From contig JADANN010000429.1 in NCBI GenBank assembly GCA_018806985.1, positions 1,240,001 to 1,304,000 of the forward strand: 64,000 nucleotides of DNA, read 5' to 3'. The translations under genes and the position numbers were made by a program. This DNA comes from Angiostrongylus vasorum. Its lineage: Eukaryota; Nematoda; Chromadorea; Rhabditida; Metastrongylidae. The notes beneath the pieces are model-generated. The model was not told where the DNA came from. It did not search any database and was given only the letters and a program-made list of their open reading frames with translations. Shown here piece after piece: positions 22,450 to 34,464 of the stretch. Every line of letters starts with the position of its first letter. The stretch's first letter is position 1.

Positions 22450-23297
22450 CCTACCCTGACTGGTCAACTGGACGTTCTTCGTTTGTCGATTTTTTTCGTC
22501 CCTTCCTCCTCATTGGGAGCTCCATGCGATGGTGGCGCCGGCAAAGTCTTCCTAGAGTGAACAAGCTGATTATATTGATAAAATACGAGTAGTACGAGTA
22601 GCCCGAACGAGAAATAGCTCGATGGACACCAAGTGCAACCATGTCAAACGTCAAAATCCCATTTCAACATTCAGCATAGTTATTTGACTATAACTATGAG
22701 TGGGAAAAACACAAGTAGTTTGCTTTAAAGAAATCGAATCCATACGAATGGTTCTTCGCCGCTAGCAAAATTTTGATCACATTGGTGGAAAAATTTTGTG
22801 GGTCATTGCTGAAACTGCTACAACATTAGTTTTTTTCACAAATGTACTTTTCAGAAAGGGTAGCTTACTCTTTTGCCATACAGGCACAACAAGGTAGCAG
22901 TGTGCGCTCCACTGGATCCTGGACATCTGCTCAGTGAGCAACCCATGTGTGACATATTGTTCCGTGCTATCTGTTCAGACAAAAATTTCTTTGCTGGTGG
23001 GAATACTCCGATAATTACAAAACTTACCACTTCATGCTGGTTTCCCTTCCACAATGACAGCAGTAATTGCCTGGCGATGGTAATGTTACTTGCACTAATA
23101 CTCTTACCAAGGGAGCTCGCCGCTGGGATTGTCAGTTTTGAAGCAGTCTTTATGATTTTGCTTAAGCTTCTTTTTAGAGTGGTAAGAAATGCAATTTGAT
23201 ACCTTGCTGCAACATGGGCCTCGGAGCCGTCCGGAAGTTCAACTGCGCAATTCTCAACTGCTTCCACAGCCTTCTTCTCGAGCTCGCAGTCCCACTT
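22450..23297 (-). pseudogene. CAP/SCP-domain (ASP-like) gene c, multi-exon
   Basis: Exons on the minus strand: 23297-23203 (KWDCELEKKAVEAVENC, domain Cys helix, donor GTATCA); about 23125-23028 (ISASNITIARQLLLSLWKG, the SWW helix region, donor GTAAGT); a 57-bp intron; 22970-22869 (ARNNMSHMGCSLSRCPGSSG then TLLCLYGK, the paired conserved Cys strands, donor GTAAGC); about 22808-22740 (DPQNF, in place of the GP-x-GN box); and a tail exon about 22595-22450. Conserved splice boundaries match copies b, f and g. No frameshift is seen in the three central exons, but the segment before QIARNN is short and no signal-peptide exon was found. This is the copy most likely to retain function, though I class it as a probable pseudogene. 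Confidence 0.62.
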
Positions 23298-24024
23298 CTA
23301 AATCCGTAAAAACCGACTGTTCTTCTATTCGTGTAATCTAATCCAGAAACCATCTTGCCATACCAAAACAAAGGTAAACATTAAAGGTGAGTAGAAACCC
23401 TTAAAGTACTGAAAATGTAGCAGTATGAACTGAAATTTAGCTCTAGCGAAATGAGAAAAAGGAAAGAAACAAGAACTGAACAACAGCAATTCTGAAATAC
23501 CATTTGTTTTTTCGTCTTTTGTGAATGTTGATCCACTAAATAATTTTCCGTTGCTTCTTCTGTTTCATCGCAAGTCTGCGAAGTTCCGTTCTTCTTTCCT
23601 CTCACTAAATAAAAAAGCTTCTGTTAGTCTTAGTCCAAAATGACGCCTTCAAAAAATGGTTACTGTATCTCAGTTCGATTACCATGATTTTTCCAAAATA
23701 TTTCTCCATACTACTGTCTGCTCGCACGATCTGTGGGATGTTGGAATTTTACCAGCAAATCACATCATTTCTCTCTTACTAACAGTTAATTCACTTGCTA
23801 ACTGCTTAGGTGAGTTTATTCTCAGCAGTTTCTCCCGCAACTGTTTCCTTCTTTATGTTTGACGGTGGTCGGCGAACAGCACTCAGATACGAAATTGTGC
23901 CGTCTGAGGTTTTAGATGTTAATGATTAATCGAAAATAACACCAAGGTGTCATGCTGTTTACAGCTATTGCATAATTAAAAACATGCATAAAAAAGACAA
24001 GCTATTCTTTTTACTAAATCCTCA

Positions 24025-24418
24025 GTTCCTTCCAACGGTTTACAGCCTCATGGTGGCTGGGAGGTGTTTATCAGTGTCAGGCTGTGATGTACAGCGAGGG
24101 GATTCATCCCTGCAGGGTGCCCCAGGCTAACAAGGAGTCCGGCGTTTCCACCAGGAACCCCACCTAAGAATAAACCAGTACGAGGATCCATCACTCCACC
24201 ACCGACCTGGTGTCAAACTGGTCTCATGGTGGCAGATCTCCCTTCTGGTCCACAAGGGCAGCGACTGCTTGTGGTGCTGACGAGCTGGGGCAGATTTTGG
24301 CTAGGCTGTCCTCGGGGATTCCAGGGAACTACAATGGTTTAGCCAGCAAATCACCGAAAGGTAGTGACTGTGCTGGAGCCCGCACAACTAGTGAGGACGG
24401 ACCGTTCAAGAGCCAAGT
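24025..24418 (+). mobile_element. SINE D, full length
   Basis: Runs from CCAACGGTTTACAGCCTCATG to GAGCCAAGTAAGTA, with the family boxes GGCTGGGAGGTGTT, CAGCGACTGCTTGTGG and GGAGCCCGCACAACTAG. The 3' tail is a short AAGT repeat, typical of elements mobilised by non-LTR machinery. Copies at 50664 and 55931 have the same ends. Confidence 0.75.
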
Positions 24419-24984
24419 AAGTATTGAAACATCTCAATGTACTTATATAACATGAAAAAAGCCATGATTGACAAATATCGCGGAAATGAATTTACTCACC
24501 CTTGATCTGTGTAAATAGCGCTATATTTCGCCAAGTGTTCATGTTCTGCACCAGCCCATCCAATCAGCAAACGATTCTTCTGCAAATGAAAATTATGTTT
24601 TCAAAAATGGTGTTAGTACAAGTACTAATGGACTGCCTTTTTGTCACCTCACCATGGCAACGGGGGTAAGGCAGACGACGGGAGCGTGTCCTGGGTGACC
24701 AACTTGAAAGTGAAGCAGGGGGTAAAACTATCAACAGGGCAATTCGGAATCAGAAGCTCGATATCTCCATCTGGAAGCCTATTTAAGTAAGTAGGAGTAA
24801 GTCTATGTCAGCAAGCAACCCATCTCCATTGTGATACTGCTCGTGTTTACAGCTGGTGAACAATAGAGATGAAAAGAGATCCAATTTGTTCTATCTCTCC
24901 TTACTCGCCAATTAATAGGATTAGTGGCACTATAAGTAGCAGTTGGAAGAAATCTACTGAAATGTGCTCATCATACTTACTGCT

Positions 24985-25142
24985 TCCTCCTAATGGTTTT
25001 CCGCCTCATCGTGGCTGGGAGGTGTTCGTGGGTGTCGGACAGCGATGTACAGCGGGGGATTCATCCCCTGGCAGGGTCTCCCAAGCAGAGAATGAGTCCG
25101 GAGTTTCCATCAGGAAGCCTAGGTAAGAGTAAACCAATACCA
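24985..25142 (+). mobile_element. SINE D, 5' part, cut by direct repeat
   Basis: Head TTTTCCGCCTCATCGTGGC through AGTAAACCAATACCAGGA, where the family would continue TCCACC. Instead the near-identical direct repeat begins, sharing the bases GGA. Confidence 0.75.
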
Positions 25143-26200
25143 GGACATTCCCTTTCGAAGCTGCCACAGCTTACCTTGAGACTACCGAGTCTTGATTTCT
25201 GAAAACAAAAACATTTGCCTTCTTTTGTTGACTATTTTGGATTCTAAAGGAAGTTTGAGGATGTCATTCATTGCAAACTGGCTAACTATCTTTGTTCTCG
25301 ACTTTAACACCACCATAGATAGCAAGAAAAAATGCATTGTGACTACTCATAGTACTCAATCTCAGGCGCCCAAACCAAATCTCAGCAACTATCCACTGAC
25401 CCCGACTGTTCGTTGCTGCTGCCAACAATTGCTTCCCAGAGTTCTCGGAGCTGATGATACTAATAAAACACTACTAGTACGACTTGTATGAGTAGGAAAT
25501 GGTTTTTCGGGCATCAAAGTGAAGCATTGAAGCTACAGCATTGGAGCAAAAGAGCAGCTCTAGTAGATGTCAGCGTGCCGTACCAATGTCGGAGAGCCTT
25601 GCGTGCTTATAACTGGACTGTAAATATGAATGATGGAATCTGAATTATTCATGCTCAAAAAGTCAGTCAAACGCGTACGTCCAGATTATTCACTGCCGGA
25701 AAACTTGTGGTTCGAATGACGCAGCATTATATGACTCCTTTATTATCAAATTTGCTACCGACTTAGTTTTCCTCAAATGTACTCTTGAGAAAAATACAGT
25801 TCAATTGTTGGTCTACGCGGACACCAAAGTGACTGACTGCCTACACTCCATTATACCTCGGGAATTTAGTTAGTGCTGTACCGCGTCACAAAGACGGTGA
25901 GTTTTCAAAAGAATCTGTTTATTGCGCGAATGGCAACTTATGCGTTATTTTAATCTTCTATTTACTGCGTATTTTTGCTTCTCACGGCAGCCTTTGATGT
26001 GAAATGTAACTGCTATGATGCCAAGGCGTTTGTAAAACTTGGGCGTCAGTGAAGATCAAACAGTGAATGCCGCCTTCGTGGGCTCAACCTAACTCTGCTA
26101 TCGGCAATCATCCTTCAACGAGGTTGATCCGGGGATAGAAATCGGTATCAAACCCAATTAAGCTGAGCCTGTTGTCGAAGTCACTATGCTAACTTTTATT
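25143..26200 (+). repeat. Direct repeat copy 2
   Basis: Begins at GGACATTCCC directly after a SINE D cut at ACCAATACCAGGA, sharing GGA at the junction. It matches 19568-20625 almost base for base. The first 223 bases are also present in the left palindrome arm at 223-1, so parts of it exist three times. Confidence 0.9.
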
Positions 26201-26689
26201 TACTATTTATTATTAATTTCCAAGGCATAGTATGGCGTGAAATTCAACCACTATGGTGCTGAGATCGCAGCCTTAGGAGGAAAAAACTGTCCGAGAGAAT
26301 GGCAAAGCAATGGTCTCAGTGGTGCCGTGCGTAACATGTGAGAGGAGTGGTCGCGGTTAGATTTGACCAGGGATCCAGTTTTACGTGTTATGGTTTGACA
26401 GCTGTGGTTATGAAAGTGTTTGGCTGAATAGATCGCGTGTCAATCTAACCTTTCTAGAATCTGAAGAAGGAAAGCGCGCCGAAACGTCAGCTCGTGTTTT
26501 CTCATGAAGAAAATAGTAAATTACTGATCAATGCCGAGGGTAAAATGTCGGTTCTGGGGGAAAAAACAACTTGTTCTTTTTCCATACATCCGGCAAATTA
26601 GTGGTTTCGAAAACGCAACGCTATTTGGAGCATCTGTTTCCAAATGTACTACCGAAATAATTTCCACTAGTGTTTTTTTTGGAAAATAG

Positions 26690-27110
26690 ATCTTACCCTT
26701 TGCCATAGATGCACTTCACAGTGACATGGACAATTCCACTGGATTCTGGGCATTTGGCCACTGCGCATCCCCCCGCCTTGTATATCGAGACGAAGCATCT
26801 ATACAGGTAGGAAACCTTTTTTTGTCATGTCATTATGAACAAAGCGTACCTTAAGACGGCTTTGAAGTCTAGTGCGCCAATACGAAATAAGTCGAGAGGT
26901 TATGATGGCTTGACTGGTATTGAGAGGTCCTTGGTCAAGCTCGGTGCTGAAATTCTTGGGTTCGGAATAAACCTTTGAATGCTACTTCAATTTTCTTCCA
27001 TAAAATGCAAAATAATACTGTTCGAAGATTGTGTAGTCCGCCTTCGAGTTCTCCTGAAGTGTCGGTGAGCACCCTTAGCAGCATCAGCGGCTAACTGCTT
27101 CTTCTCGCAA
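26690..27110 (-). pseudogene. CAP/SCP-domain (ASP-like) gene remnant d
   Basis: Paralogue of copy b in the diverged continuation of the direct repeat. The upstream exon (27110-26855) carries SCEKKQLAADAAKG, then a one-base deletion, then the STELDQGPLNTSQ and LISYWRTRLQ segments in another frame. The last exon starts at 26798 after CCTGTATAG; an extra G in a G run shifts the frame before GCAVAKCPESSG, then VTVKCIYGKG and a GTAAG donor. The Cys-strand pair is intact and is the clearest CAP signature in the window. Two frameshifts mark it as a pseudogene. Confidence 0.62.
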
Positions 27111-27929
27111 CTGTAAATGAATCTTAAATGAGACAGCATAAAATCTTTCTACTTCTCTTTTAATATTACCATCATTTATTTCGTCACATTAAAATATTTT
27201 TGCTCTGTATGCAATCCCTCGAGGTCAATTACGAGGTTCGTCAGAGTAAATTAAATGGTAAACTGGATTAAAGCCACTTGAGCGCAAAAGACGGAGATGT
27301 GGTGAAATAAGAGAAAAACCATCGTTTACGTCCTGAATCTTGCTTGAGCCTGCTTTCGAGTGTTTTAACAATCGTTGATTTTACACCTTCATGTTTGTAG
27401 CAGAAGACCTTTAAGAGAGACTGTCTACACTAGGGTCATTTTTGCGAAGCGCTAGCAAAATTTCCCGGTCACTTAAATCTATTAACCGCAGCTTTCTCGT
27501 CTACAATGTGAAGTGGCTGGATGGTTACAGTACTTGCAAACCCACGGCATCGTAGACTACCACTGCAGAGGGTTTTCAAATCACAAGAAACGAAGCGTGG
27601 AATTCGCCACCAGTTGGTACGTTTAGACTGTTTGCTTCCTGAAAATTCTCTTACCGTGTTCCCCCTTGAGAGTATTAAGAGAACATTGACCGAAAATCGG
27701 ACATCTATGTAAACTGGATTCAGAAAATAATTTGCCCGTAGAAAGATCATTCAAGACATAGCTTCAATCGCCTTAGGATTTCAAAAGTCGGGGGATGTTT
27801 AGTTGGTACAGACCACCTGCATTCAGGCAGCTTTTTCGTGTGTCTGCTTAGTTCACCGTGGGTGATCATTTTCACTACGGCAACTTCTACGCGTCCTCAG
27901 ATTGAGAACAATGGCAGCTCTCAATCGTA

Positions 27930-28490
27930 TCTCGCGATTCTCGCTCTTGAGTGGCATGTTGGTGCGGTGTAGCGGAATTCACATCCGTTAAGTGAGGACA
28001 ATACAATGGAAGCGAGCAGTTTGCGGCTTGAAGGATTTCTTCGTTTACATCAGCCAAGCAATGTGATCGCTATGCGATTAATGAGTGTCAAGTGGTGGGC
28101 GACCATAGACGTGCTTTAGCGTAATAACACAAACCGAATTACCAAGAAATGTTCGTCCTGGTCTTTTCGCATGAAGAATAGCGAGGGAGTTAACGATGGC
28201 AATCTTACCAAGGGTCAAGTTTGTTAACTTTGCGTGGTATGTTGTGGAGACGTTCCACAAGCTCTTCAAATTATCGGCTACGTTTACCATAGCAGTCGTA
28301 TTCGTTTGCGTCCAGCAGAACCTTTAAAAATCGAATGCAGTGTAATTTCTATTATAAGAAATGACATGATCTGTTGTTCTTACCACAGGCGACCAACAGT
28401 GGACCAACAAAACTACGAGGGCGAAGCTGGTGCTCACTATGTTGTGACGCGGTCTAAAAGAGCTTCAAATGAAGTGGGAGAAATCGATCA
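27930..28490 (-). pseudogene. Secreted small-protein family remnant, 28-kb copy
   Basis: Paralogue of 6363-6841. Exon 1 (about 28450-28395) has the hydrophobic run SFALVVLLVHCW and a good GTAAGA donor, but the start-codon position is ATA. Exon 2 (28321-28210) starts VLLDANEYDCYGKRS and has an in-frame stop; it ends at GTAAGA. Exon 3 (about 28050-27930) contains EEILQAANCSLPLYCPHLT and ATPHQHATQ, matching the arm copy. Upstream tandem units at 28720-29060 match those in the arm, so a block of more than 1 kb was duplicated. Confidence 0.5.
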
Positions 28491-28719
28491 CTTTACTTGT
28501 CTGTATAACATAATGTTTCCTGTTCTTAAGGTTGATCCTAAAGAGGCTACGGAGAGATTTCACACTAGTTAAAGACTTATGCAGAGTTAAAGAGCTGAGA
28601 ATATGTGGGAAAATAGTGCATTGGTATAAAACGGATCTAAATAATCGAATAAAAACGTTGGCATCTTAAAGAATGACTGTTTTCCCAGCGAAATAGCATA
28701 TTCTACTGTCAGAATTTGA

Positions 28720-29130
28720 AATGACGAGGACCGCATTAGTGCGGAGCATTGAATTACTTTGCCATATATTTGGACAGCTGAAGGCACTGTTAGCGATGAA
28801 TCGAACGGCAATGGAGAACGCTAGTTATGGCCGATTTTATTCGCGTCGTGGCCGGACTTTTCAGAAGGAAACATGTATGTATGTATTGTTATGTCTGCTA
28901 CTGTTGACCGATGTGTTTTAATGTAACATTTAGATTTTGAGCCACATGTTTGTACAGATGAAGGCATTGTTAGCAATAAATCGACTCAAAAAAGAAGAAC
29001 GCTAGTTTTGGACAATTTTTTTCGACGGATGGAAACATGACGGCGATAATACTGCTTCCAGATTGGAAAACAATGGTAATTAAAGCTTTTGTCAGATGGA
29101 AAAAATAATGATGATAAAAGTGCTTGTCAA
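28720..29130. repeat. Tandem degenerate units upstream of 28-kb copy
   Basis: Two diverged units of about 180 bp with GAGCATTGAATT / GAGCCACATG, GGACAGCTGAAGGCA / ACAGATGAAGGCA and GGAAACATG boxes, then three short AAATGG(A/G)AAA(A/C) steps. They are similar to 5700-6050. Confidence 0.45.
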
Positions 29131-29589
29131 ATGGGGAAACGATGGTGATAAAAGTGTTTTTTCCGCAAACATTTCTACTACTTTGTCCTCATCAGAGGTA
29201 GAAACCTCGAACGCCTCGGATAATCCAGGAAGGTATTGATTATTAATTCCGAGGTTAAATAACAGCCGGACTACAGAACAGTGTGCCAAAAATCCTTATC
29301 CTTTTTTTTATGACAACACCCGATACAGTTGCACATTTTCTTTTCCGACAGATGATATTGAGTGAAGCCAGCGTGCATGATGAGAGCGATGATTATATTT
29401 TAGATTTCCGGGTCTGCCTCATAACCACCGAGTTCTGTAGAATTCTTCAGAGACAAAATCATCTCGGCTTCTTTCAATGATGTGGACCAATGATACGATA
29501 TGCGTCCACAATTCATCATGACAAAGGCTAACTTTTTGAAGCTGAACAGCAAAACACGAGCAGATTTTGGGGGATACCAGAACAATAGG

Positions 29590-29875
29590 GCGTGTGTGGT
29601 ACAGTTGTTGGAGGCACCCTGCAACACACACGTGGAATCGATCTCCGCGGCCATGGCACACCAAGCCTTCCATCCCTCCGGGATCGGCAAATTGGTACCA
29701 GATTTGTCTGGGAGGATGGCAACACTGGCTCGCTACATCGGTAGGCAACCGCGAGTCATTGTAAAGGCCAGATACTCATTCAATACCCTCCAAACGGTGC
29801 TCAGTAAAGTCGAATATATGGCGCTTCCCTCAGGGATTGAATAACGCCGACAGCTATATCCTTCCTTTAACCCTC
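29590..29875 (+). mobile_element. SINE A, plus strand
   Basis: Head GTGTGGTACAG, B-box-like GTGGAATCGATCTCC, body GTCTGGGAGGATGGCAACA, then TCATTCAATACCCTCC and CCCTCAGGGATTGA, ending TATATCCTTCC. It lies directly upstream of the T-rich block. Confidence 0.75.
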
Positions 29876-31180
29876 ATTTTTTTGTTCGATCTTCATTTGA
29901 CCTTTACTTGTTTTTTGTTCTTTTTAATTTTTTAAAAAGTATTTTTTTACCTTTTTTTTAAAATTGTTTTTCATGTATTTTTACTTATCTTCATTTCGTA
30001 CTAATTTTTGCTTAATTTTACTCAATTTTTAGTTACTTATATTTTGATTTTGATCCTTTTCTGGTTTTATTTCATTTTCACTTATTTCCTGTTTATTTTG
30101 ATTTATTTCTTGGATATTTTTATGTTATTTTCTATTTTTTATTTAAAGTTTAATTTTTTATTTCGTTTTATTTTTTATTTAATTTTCACTCAATTTTTTA
30201 TTTTTTGCTCAGCTACTTTGACTATTTTTTTTAATTTTAATTATTTTTTTAACATTTTTGATTATCTTTTATTTGTCTTTTGACAATTTTTTATTTTCGT
30301 TCAGTTTATCTATCTGTTTATATCTGTTATATTGTCGTAGATCTATTCATCCATTTATATTTAATTTTGTTTTATTTTAACCGACTTTTGTTTCAATTTT
30401 ATTTATTTTTCTTTAATTTTTTACTCACTTTCTATTGATTTGTTACTCACTTTTCAATCAATTTTTTAATTTTCTTGGATTTATTTTCTCATTAATTTTT
30501 TAATCTATTTTCCATTCAATAATTTTTTTTCGTTTTTGTTTAACTTTGACTAATTTTTACACGATTTTTGTTCAAATTTCACAGTTTTTTTTATTTGAAT
30601 TTTATTTACTTGGTTTTTATTTTTTTGTCATTTTTTATTTTTTTTGTTCAAATTTACTTACTTTTCGTTGAATTTTATTTGATGTTTATTTATTTTACCC
30701 GTTTTTATTTAATTTTTTTTAAATTATGGTTTCGCTCATTTTTCATTTCATTTTTTTTATTCCTACTTAGTTTTGATCGTTTTTTATTTATATTCAATTT
30801 TTTATTTTTTTATTTCTTCTTATTTATCTTTTACTGAACTTTTTTATTTTTCAGTTGTTTTTTACTTTTTAAATTGTTTTTAATTTATTTTCAATATACT
30901 TTCCGTTTAGTTTTTTGTTTAATTTTATTTATTTTTACTTGTTTTCGTTTTAATTTTTGTTTTTTATTCAATTTTGTTTAATTCCTATTTACTTTCTGCT
31001 TACTATTTTTTTACTTATTTAATTTTTTATTTATTTTTGGCTTTTTTTTTCAATTACTCTTCATTTACTTTTATTTGTTTCTGTTTAATTTTTAATGTTT
31101 TATTTAATTCTTTGTTGGTTTTTACTAAGTTACTTTTTTAATTTTTTCTGATTTTTTAGTTGATTTTTTTTCTGTCAGAA
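29876..31180 (+). repeat. T-rich low-complexity block 1
   Basis: About 1.3 kb made almost only of TTTTTA(C/T)TT and ATTTTTT steps, with very few G and strong strand asymmetry. No fixed period. The Phe/Leu/Tyr-rich ORFs inside (30008-30283, 30568-30837) follow from composition. Confidence 0.9.
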
Positions 31181-31959
31181 CACAATGTGCCGAATTTAAG
31201 GCGTATGGCCCTAAACGTGGAAATGCCTACTTATCGAAGTCAATACTCATGGTCGTGAAAGGGTTAACTCGTTATTGCCATGTCGATAGCCAACACTTGT
31301 TAAAGGTTTTCCTTGTTGTCCTGCCCACAGATTTCCTGACATTGCGAAGATGCCCAAGTTTATCGGTTACGGGCTTGCTGGATTTTTAGACAACAAACAA
31401 TGTTTTCTAATAAAAGAATTAGAGGGCTTGAAAGCTTTTGAACAGGGCAGGACTACAGAACATTCTGCTCTACTATGCTATGGGCCTGCTTGATGTGTAT
31501 ACCTCTATTTTCTGTATGTTACGTTATTATGGTATCATACAGTCACAATACTGAGAGCGAAGCTGTTTCGCAGCCAACCTTCTGTTTATTCCAGTGCTTT
31601 TTGCACCAGCATATTTTAAACAATACCACGTACTCTGTCATTTGTAAGTGTACTTTGGGTATGTGCGTATTTATGTAATACTTATTTTTCGTCAAAAAAA
31701 TCTCAATAGGGGTTAAACTCTCGAGCAACAATGCTGCGATGTGTTCTTTGCATGGAATTCCAGAAACTGCACGTGATAGGTAGACCAATGTAACCCTACT
31801 CGAAAAATAATGCATTTAATCGTTGGTATTTATAGCTGATATTTGTAGGTTTGGTGTCCTCATTCAAGGGAATGGCTAGGATTCGTCATGTAGCAGGACT
31901 AAGTGTAAAACTAGTGCTCATTCATCGATATGTGGAGATATATATTCATCGGAAAGAAT

Positions 31960-32310
31960 TCATTTCTCCATTTTTTATTTTTATATTTTTTTTAATTTTT
32001 ATTTTTACGTTTTTTATTTTCATAATTCACTTATTCATTTGTTTTATTTGTTTTTATTTTTTTATTTTCTATTTTTTTTGCCTGTTTATTTCTCTATTTA
32101 TTTTTAATTTTCACTTCATCTAACTTTAATTATTTTTGATTAATTTTTAAGTTTACGTTTTTTTACCTCTATTTTTATCTATTTCGCTATCTATTTGTAA
32201 TTAATCCTGTTTATTTTTAGTTCATTTTTATTTACTTATTTATTTATTCATTTCTATTCTTATTTACATATTTATTTATCTATTTTTTTTACATATTCAT
32301 TGATGAGGTG
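31960..32310 (+). repeat. T-rich low-complexity block 2
   Basis: Same composition as block 1, about 0.35 kb, separated from it by about 780 bases of ordinary sequence in which I recognise no gene. The stretch 32310-33450 likewise holds no feature I can support. Confidence 0.85.
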
Positions 32311-33459
32311 CTAAAACATACCACATTGTTTGGAAGAAACAGAGTGAAGCGCATATGGTGGTAGTGAGGGTGGCATCATTCTATGGAAATGGTGCGATCA
32401 AAGGGAACGTAGTCGATAAGTTGGCCCGTGATGAGAGGGACTGGTGACCACAGTGCTTCTCGACTGTCACGGCAGTAGAACCCATCACCTAAAAATTCGC
32501 TTATAAAGAAATACGAAACCGATATTAATGAGGATGGCTAACACGAAACAACGAATCAAATAAAAAAGTGTTAGGATTCAGACATTTCATGAAACCGATT
32601 GATTTGAGCAACTTAGAAAATGACGGAATTAACAGAAACATTGCAAGCTACAAGCAAGAAGAATGTCAGTACTTCCTGCAAAAGACCTTCTTAAAAAAGG
32701 AAAGAAAACGGTGTGGAAAACGGACTAGTTCCTCACCATTTGAATCGTTGAGAACGAATAGAACTATTCGAAAAGTGCTGGCAGCACAAAGTACGGCGGG
32801 AAATCCAACCCAGTGGTTTCTTACAGAAAAAATGTAAGACTGTGACTTCTATAGAAAACAGAACACTTGAAAAACATTTAATCATCATGCGGCATAATTC
32901 GCGTGTCCCAATGTTAATAGCCAGAAACGGGAATATTTTTATTTCCACGGATTCATTTTTGCCATCAGCGTAACGAAATCAAAAATTATTCAGACGTTGA
33001 ATTGCCAGGATGATAATCATCTACATGTCGTAGGAACAATGTGAAAGTATCTTTACAATCAGAGCATTCAACTCTACCGTATCATTATAATCTCACCTTA
33101 GTAGTATTTCACATCAAGAAGACTTACCAGTTTTACAGAATCCATTATTTTTCCCTTCTACTACATCAATAATGTTGCCATGCTTGAACTACTTAAGCCT
33201 AGGTGTCGAAATGCGGATTTACCATCAGTCATTCCAACTATCCAGTAGGATCTCATAAAGCTGAGATAAAGTTCGACATTTCTATTCGGAAACTCAGCCG
33301 CCACAAGAGAACTCGGAAAACCACATGTGGGTATCTCCTCGAAAAGCACAGCAAAAATAAGGTTTTTTATCAGAACCCGAGGGGTGATTGAGCAAGTCTT
33401 AAGTATCTCAGAGGTAAATGGAAGGCTTAGTGGTGACGGCTTAAATGACGCTGAGTAGG

Positions 33460-33925
33460 ACTATAAAGGATAAGGGATAAAGCTCTCGGCGTCCATCAAT
33501 CCCTGAGGGATGCACCATGCATTCGACTTCATTAAGCAACGTTTGGAGATGACTGAATACATATCTAGCCTTTACAATGACTTGCAGTGTTCTAGCGATA
33601 TATCGAGCCAGTGCTGCTATCCTCCCAGACAAGTTTGGTGCCATGTTCTAGCGATATATCGAGCCAGTGCTGCTATCCTCCCAGACAAGTTTGGTGCCAT
33701 GTTCTAGCGATATATCGAGCCAGTGCTGCTATCCTCCCAGACAAGTTTGGTGCCATGTTCTAGCGATATATCGAGCCAGTGCTGCTATCCTCCCAGACAA
33801 GTTTGGTACCAATTTGCCAACAACGGAGAGATGGAAGGCTCGGTGGGACATGGGTGCGGGGATCGATTCCACGTGTGTGTTGTAGGGTGCCTTCGACCAC
33901 TGCCCCACACGCGTCCCTAATTGAA
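33460..33925 (-). mobile_element. SINE A carrying an internal tandem expansion
   Basis: Read on the minus strand: head GGGACGCGTGTGGGGCAG (33917), GTGGAATCGATCCCC, the family body, and the end CTTTATCCCTTATCCTTTAT near 33465. The 56-bp body segment is present four times (33588-33811) instead of once. Confidence 0.8.
33588..33811 (-). repeat. 56-bp tandem repeat, four copies
   Basis: Units start at 33588, 33644, 33700 and 33756, each beginning TGTTCTAGCGATATATCGAG. They are practically identical; only the last diverges at its end (GGTACC instead of GGTGCC). The unit equals one internal section of SINE A, so it is a recent local expansion. Confidence 0.95.
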
Positions 33926-34464
33926 GACTTTGCTGAAGGTAAATATATGCACAAGTGTTGAAGGACTTGCAGAAAACTTGATGTAACAAGCTCAACTTTC
34001 TCAGGGCGTCTAAACAAATTTAAAAGTCATAGAAGCTCGACAGTTGGTTGTCAGTTCAGTCAAGTTGAATGAAAGTCTGGACCGCTGGCACGTGGCTAGT
34101 CATCGCACTAATAGTGCTGGAAAGTTTGTGCAAGCTCGGAAAAAATCTATCGCATCCACCACATTCGCAAGAAGTCTCGCCTATCGATTATCACTTTTTC
34201 AAGCATTTTGACTGCTTGCTGTGCTAGAAGTCCTCCCATTAATCAAGCGACCACCTGCAAGATTGCCGACAATAGCAAGATCACGAAGTGTGTGAGAGTT
34301 CTGAGGTCTGCACGACATCTGAAGTCCAGTGGAGAGGTGGGGCGCTTTTCATTGCAATGGAATTTATTTCAACCCGAGCATGGTCGTTTTGAAAAGGAAA
34401 GATATCCAAAACACACAAGCGTTATATTTCGTTATAACGGTTTTGACTAACTGCCTATGAATAT

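Noticed and set aside
30008..30837. Two long Phe/Leu/Tyr-rich ORFs that look like membrane proteins
   Set aside because: They lie in the T-rich block, where TTT and TTA codons follow from composition; no motif, start context or homologue pattern.
32568..32837. 89-codon plus-strand ORF as a gene
   Set aside because: No signal, motif, paralogue in the window or splice context supports it.
33588..33811. CRISPR-like array
   Set aside because: The units are contiguous with no spacers, and lie within a SINE of a eukaryote.
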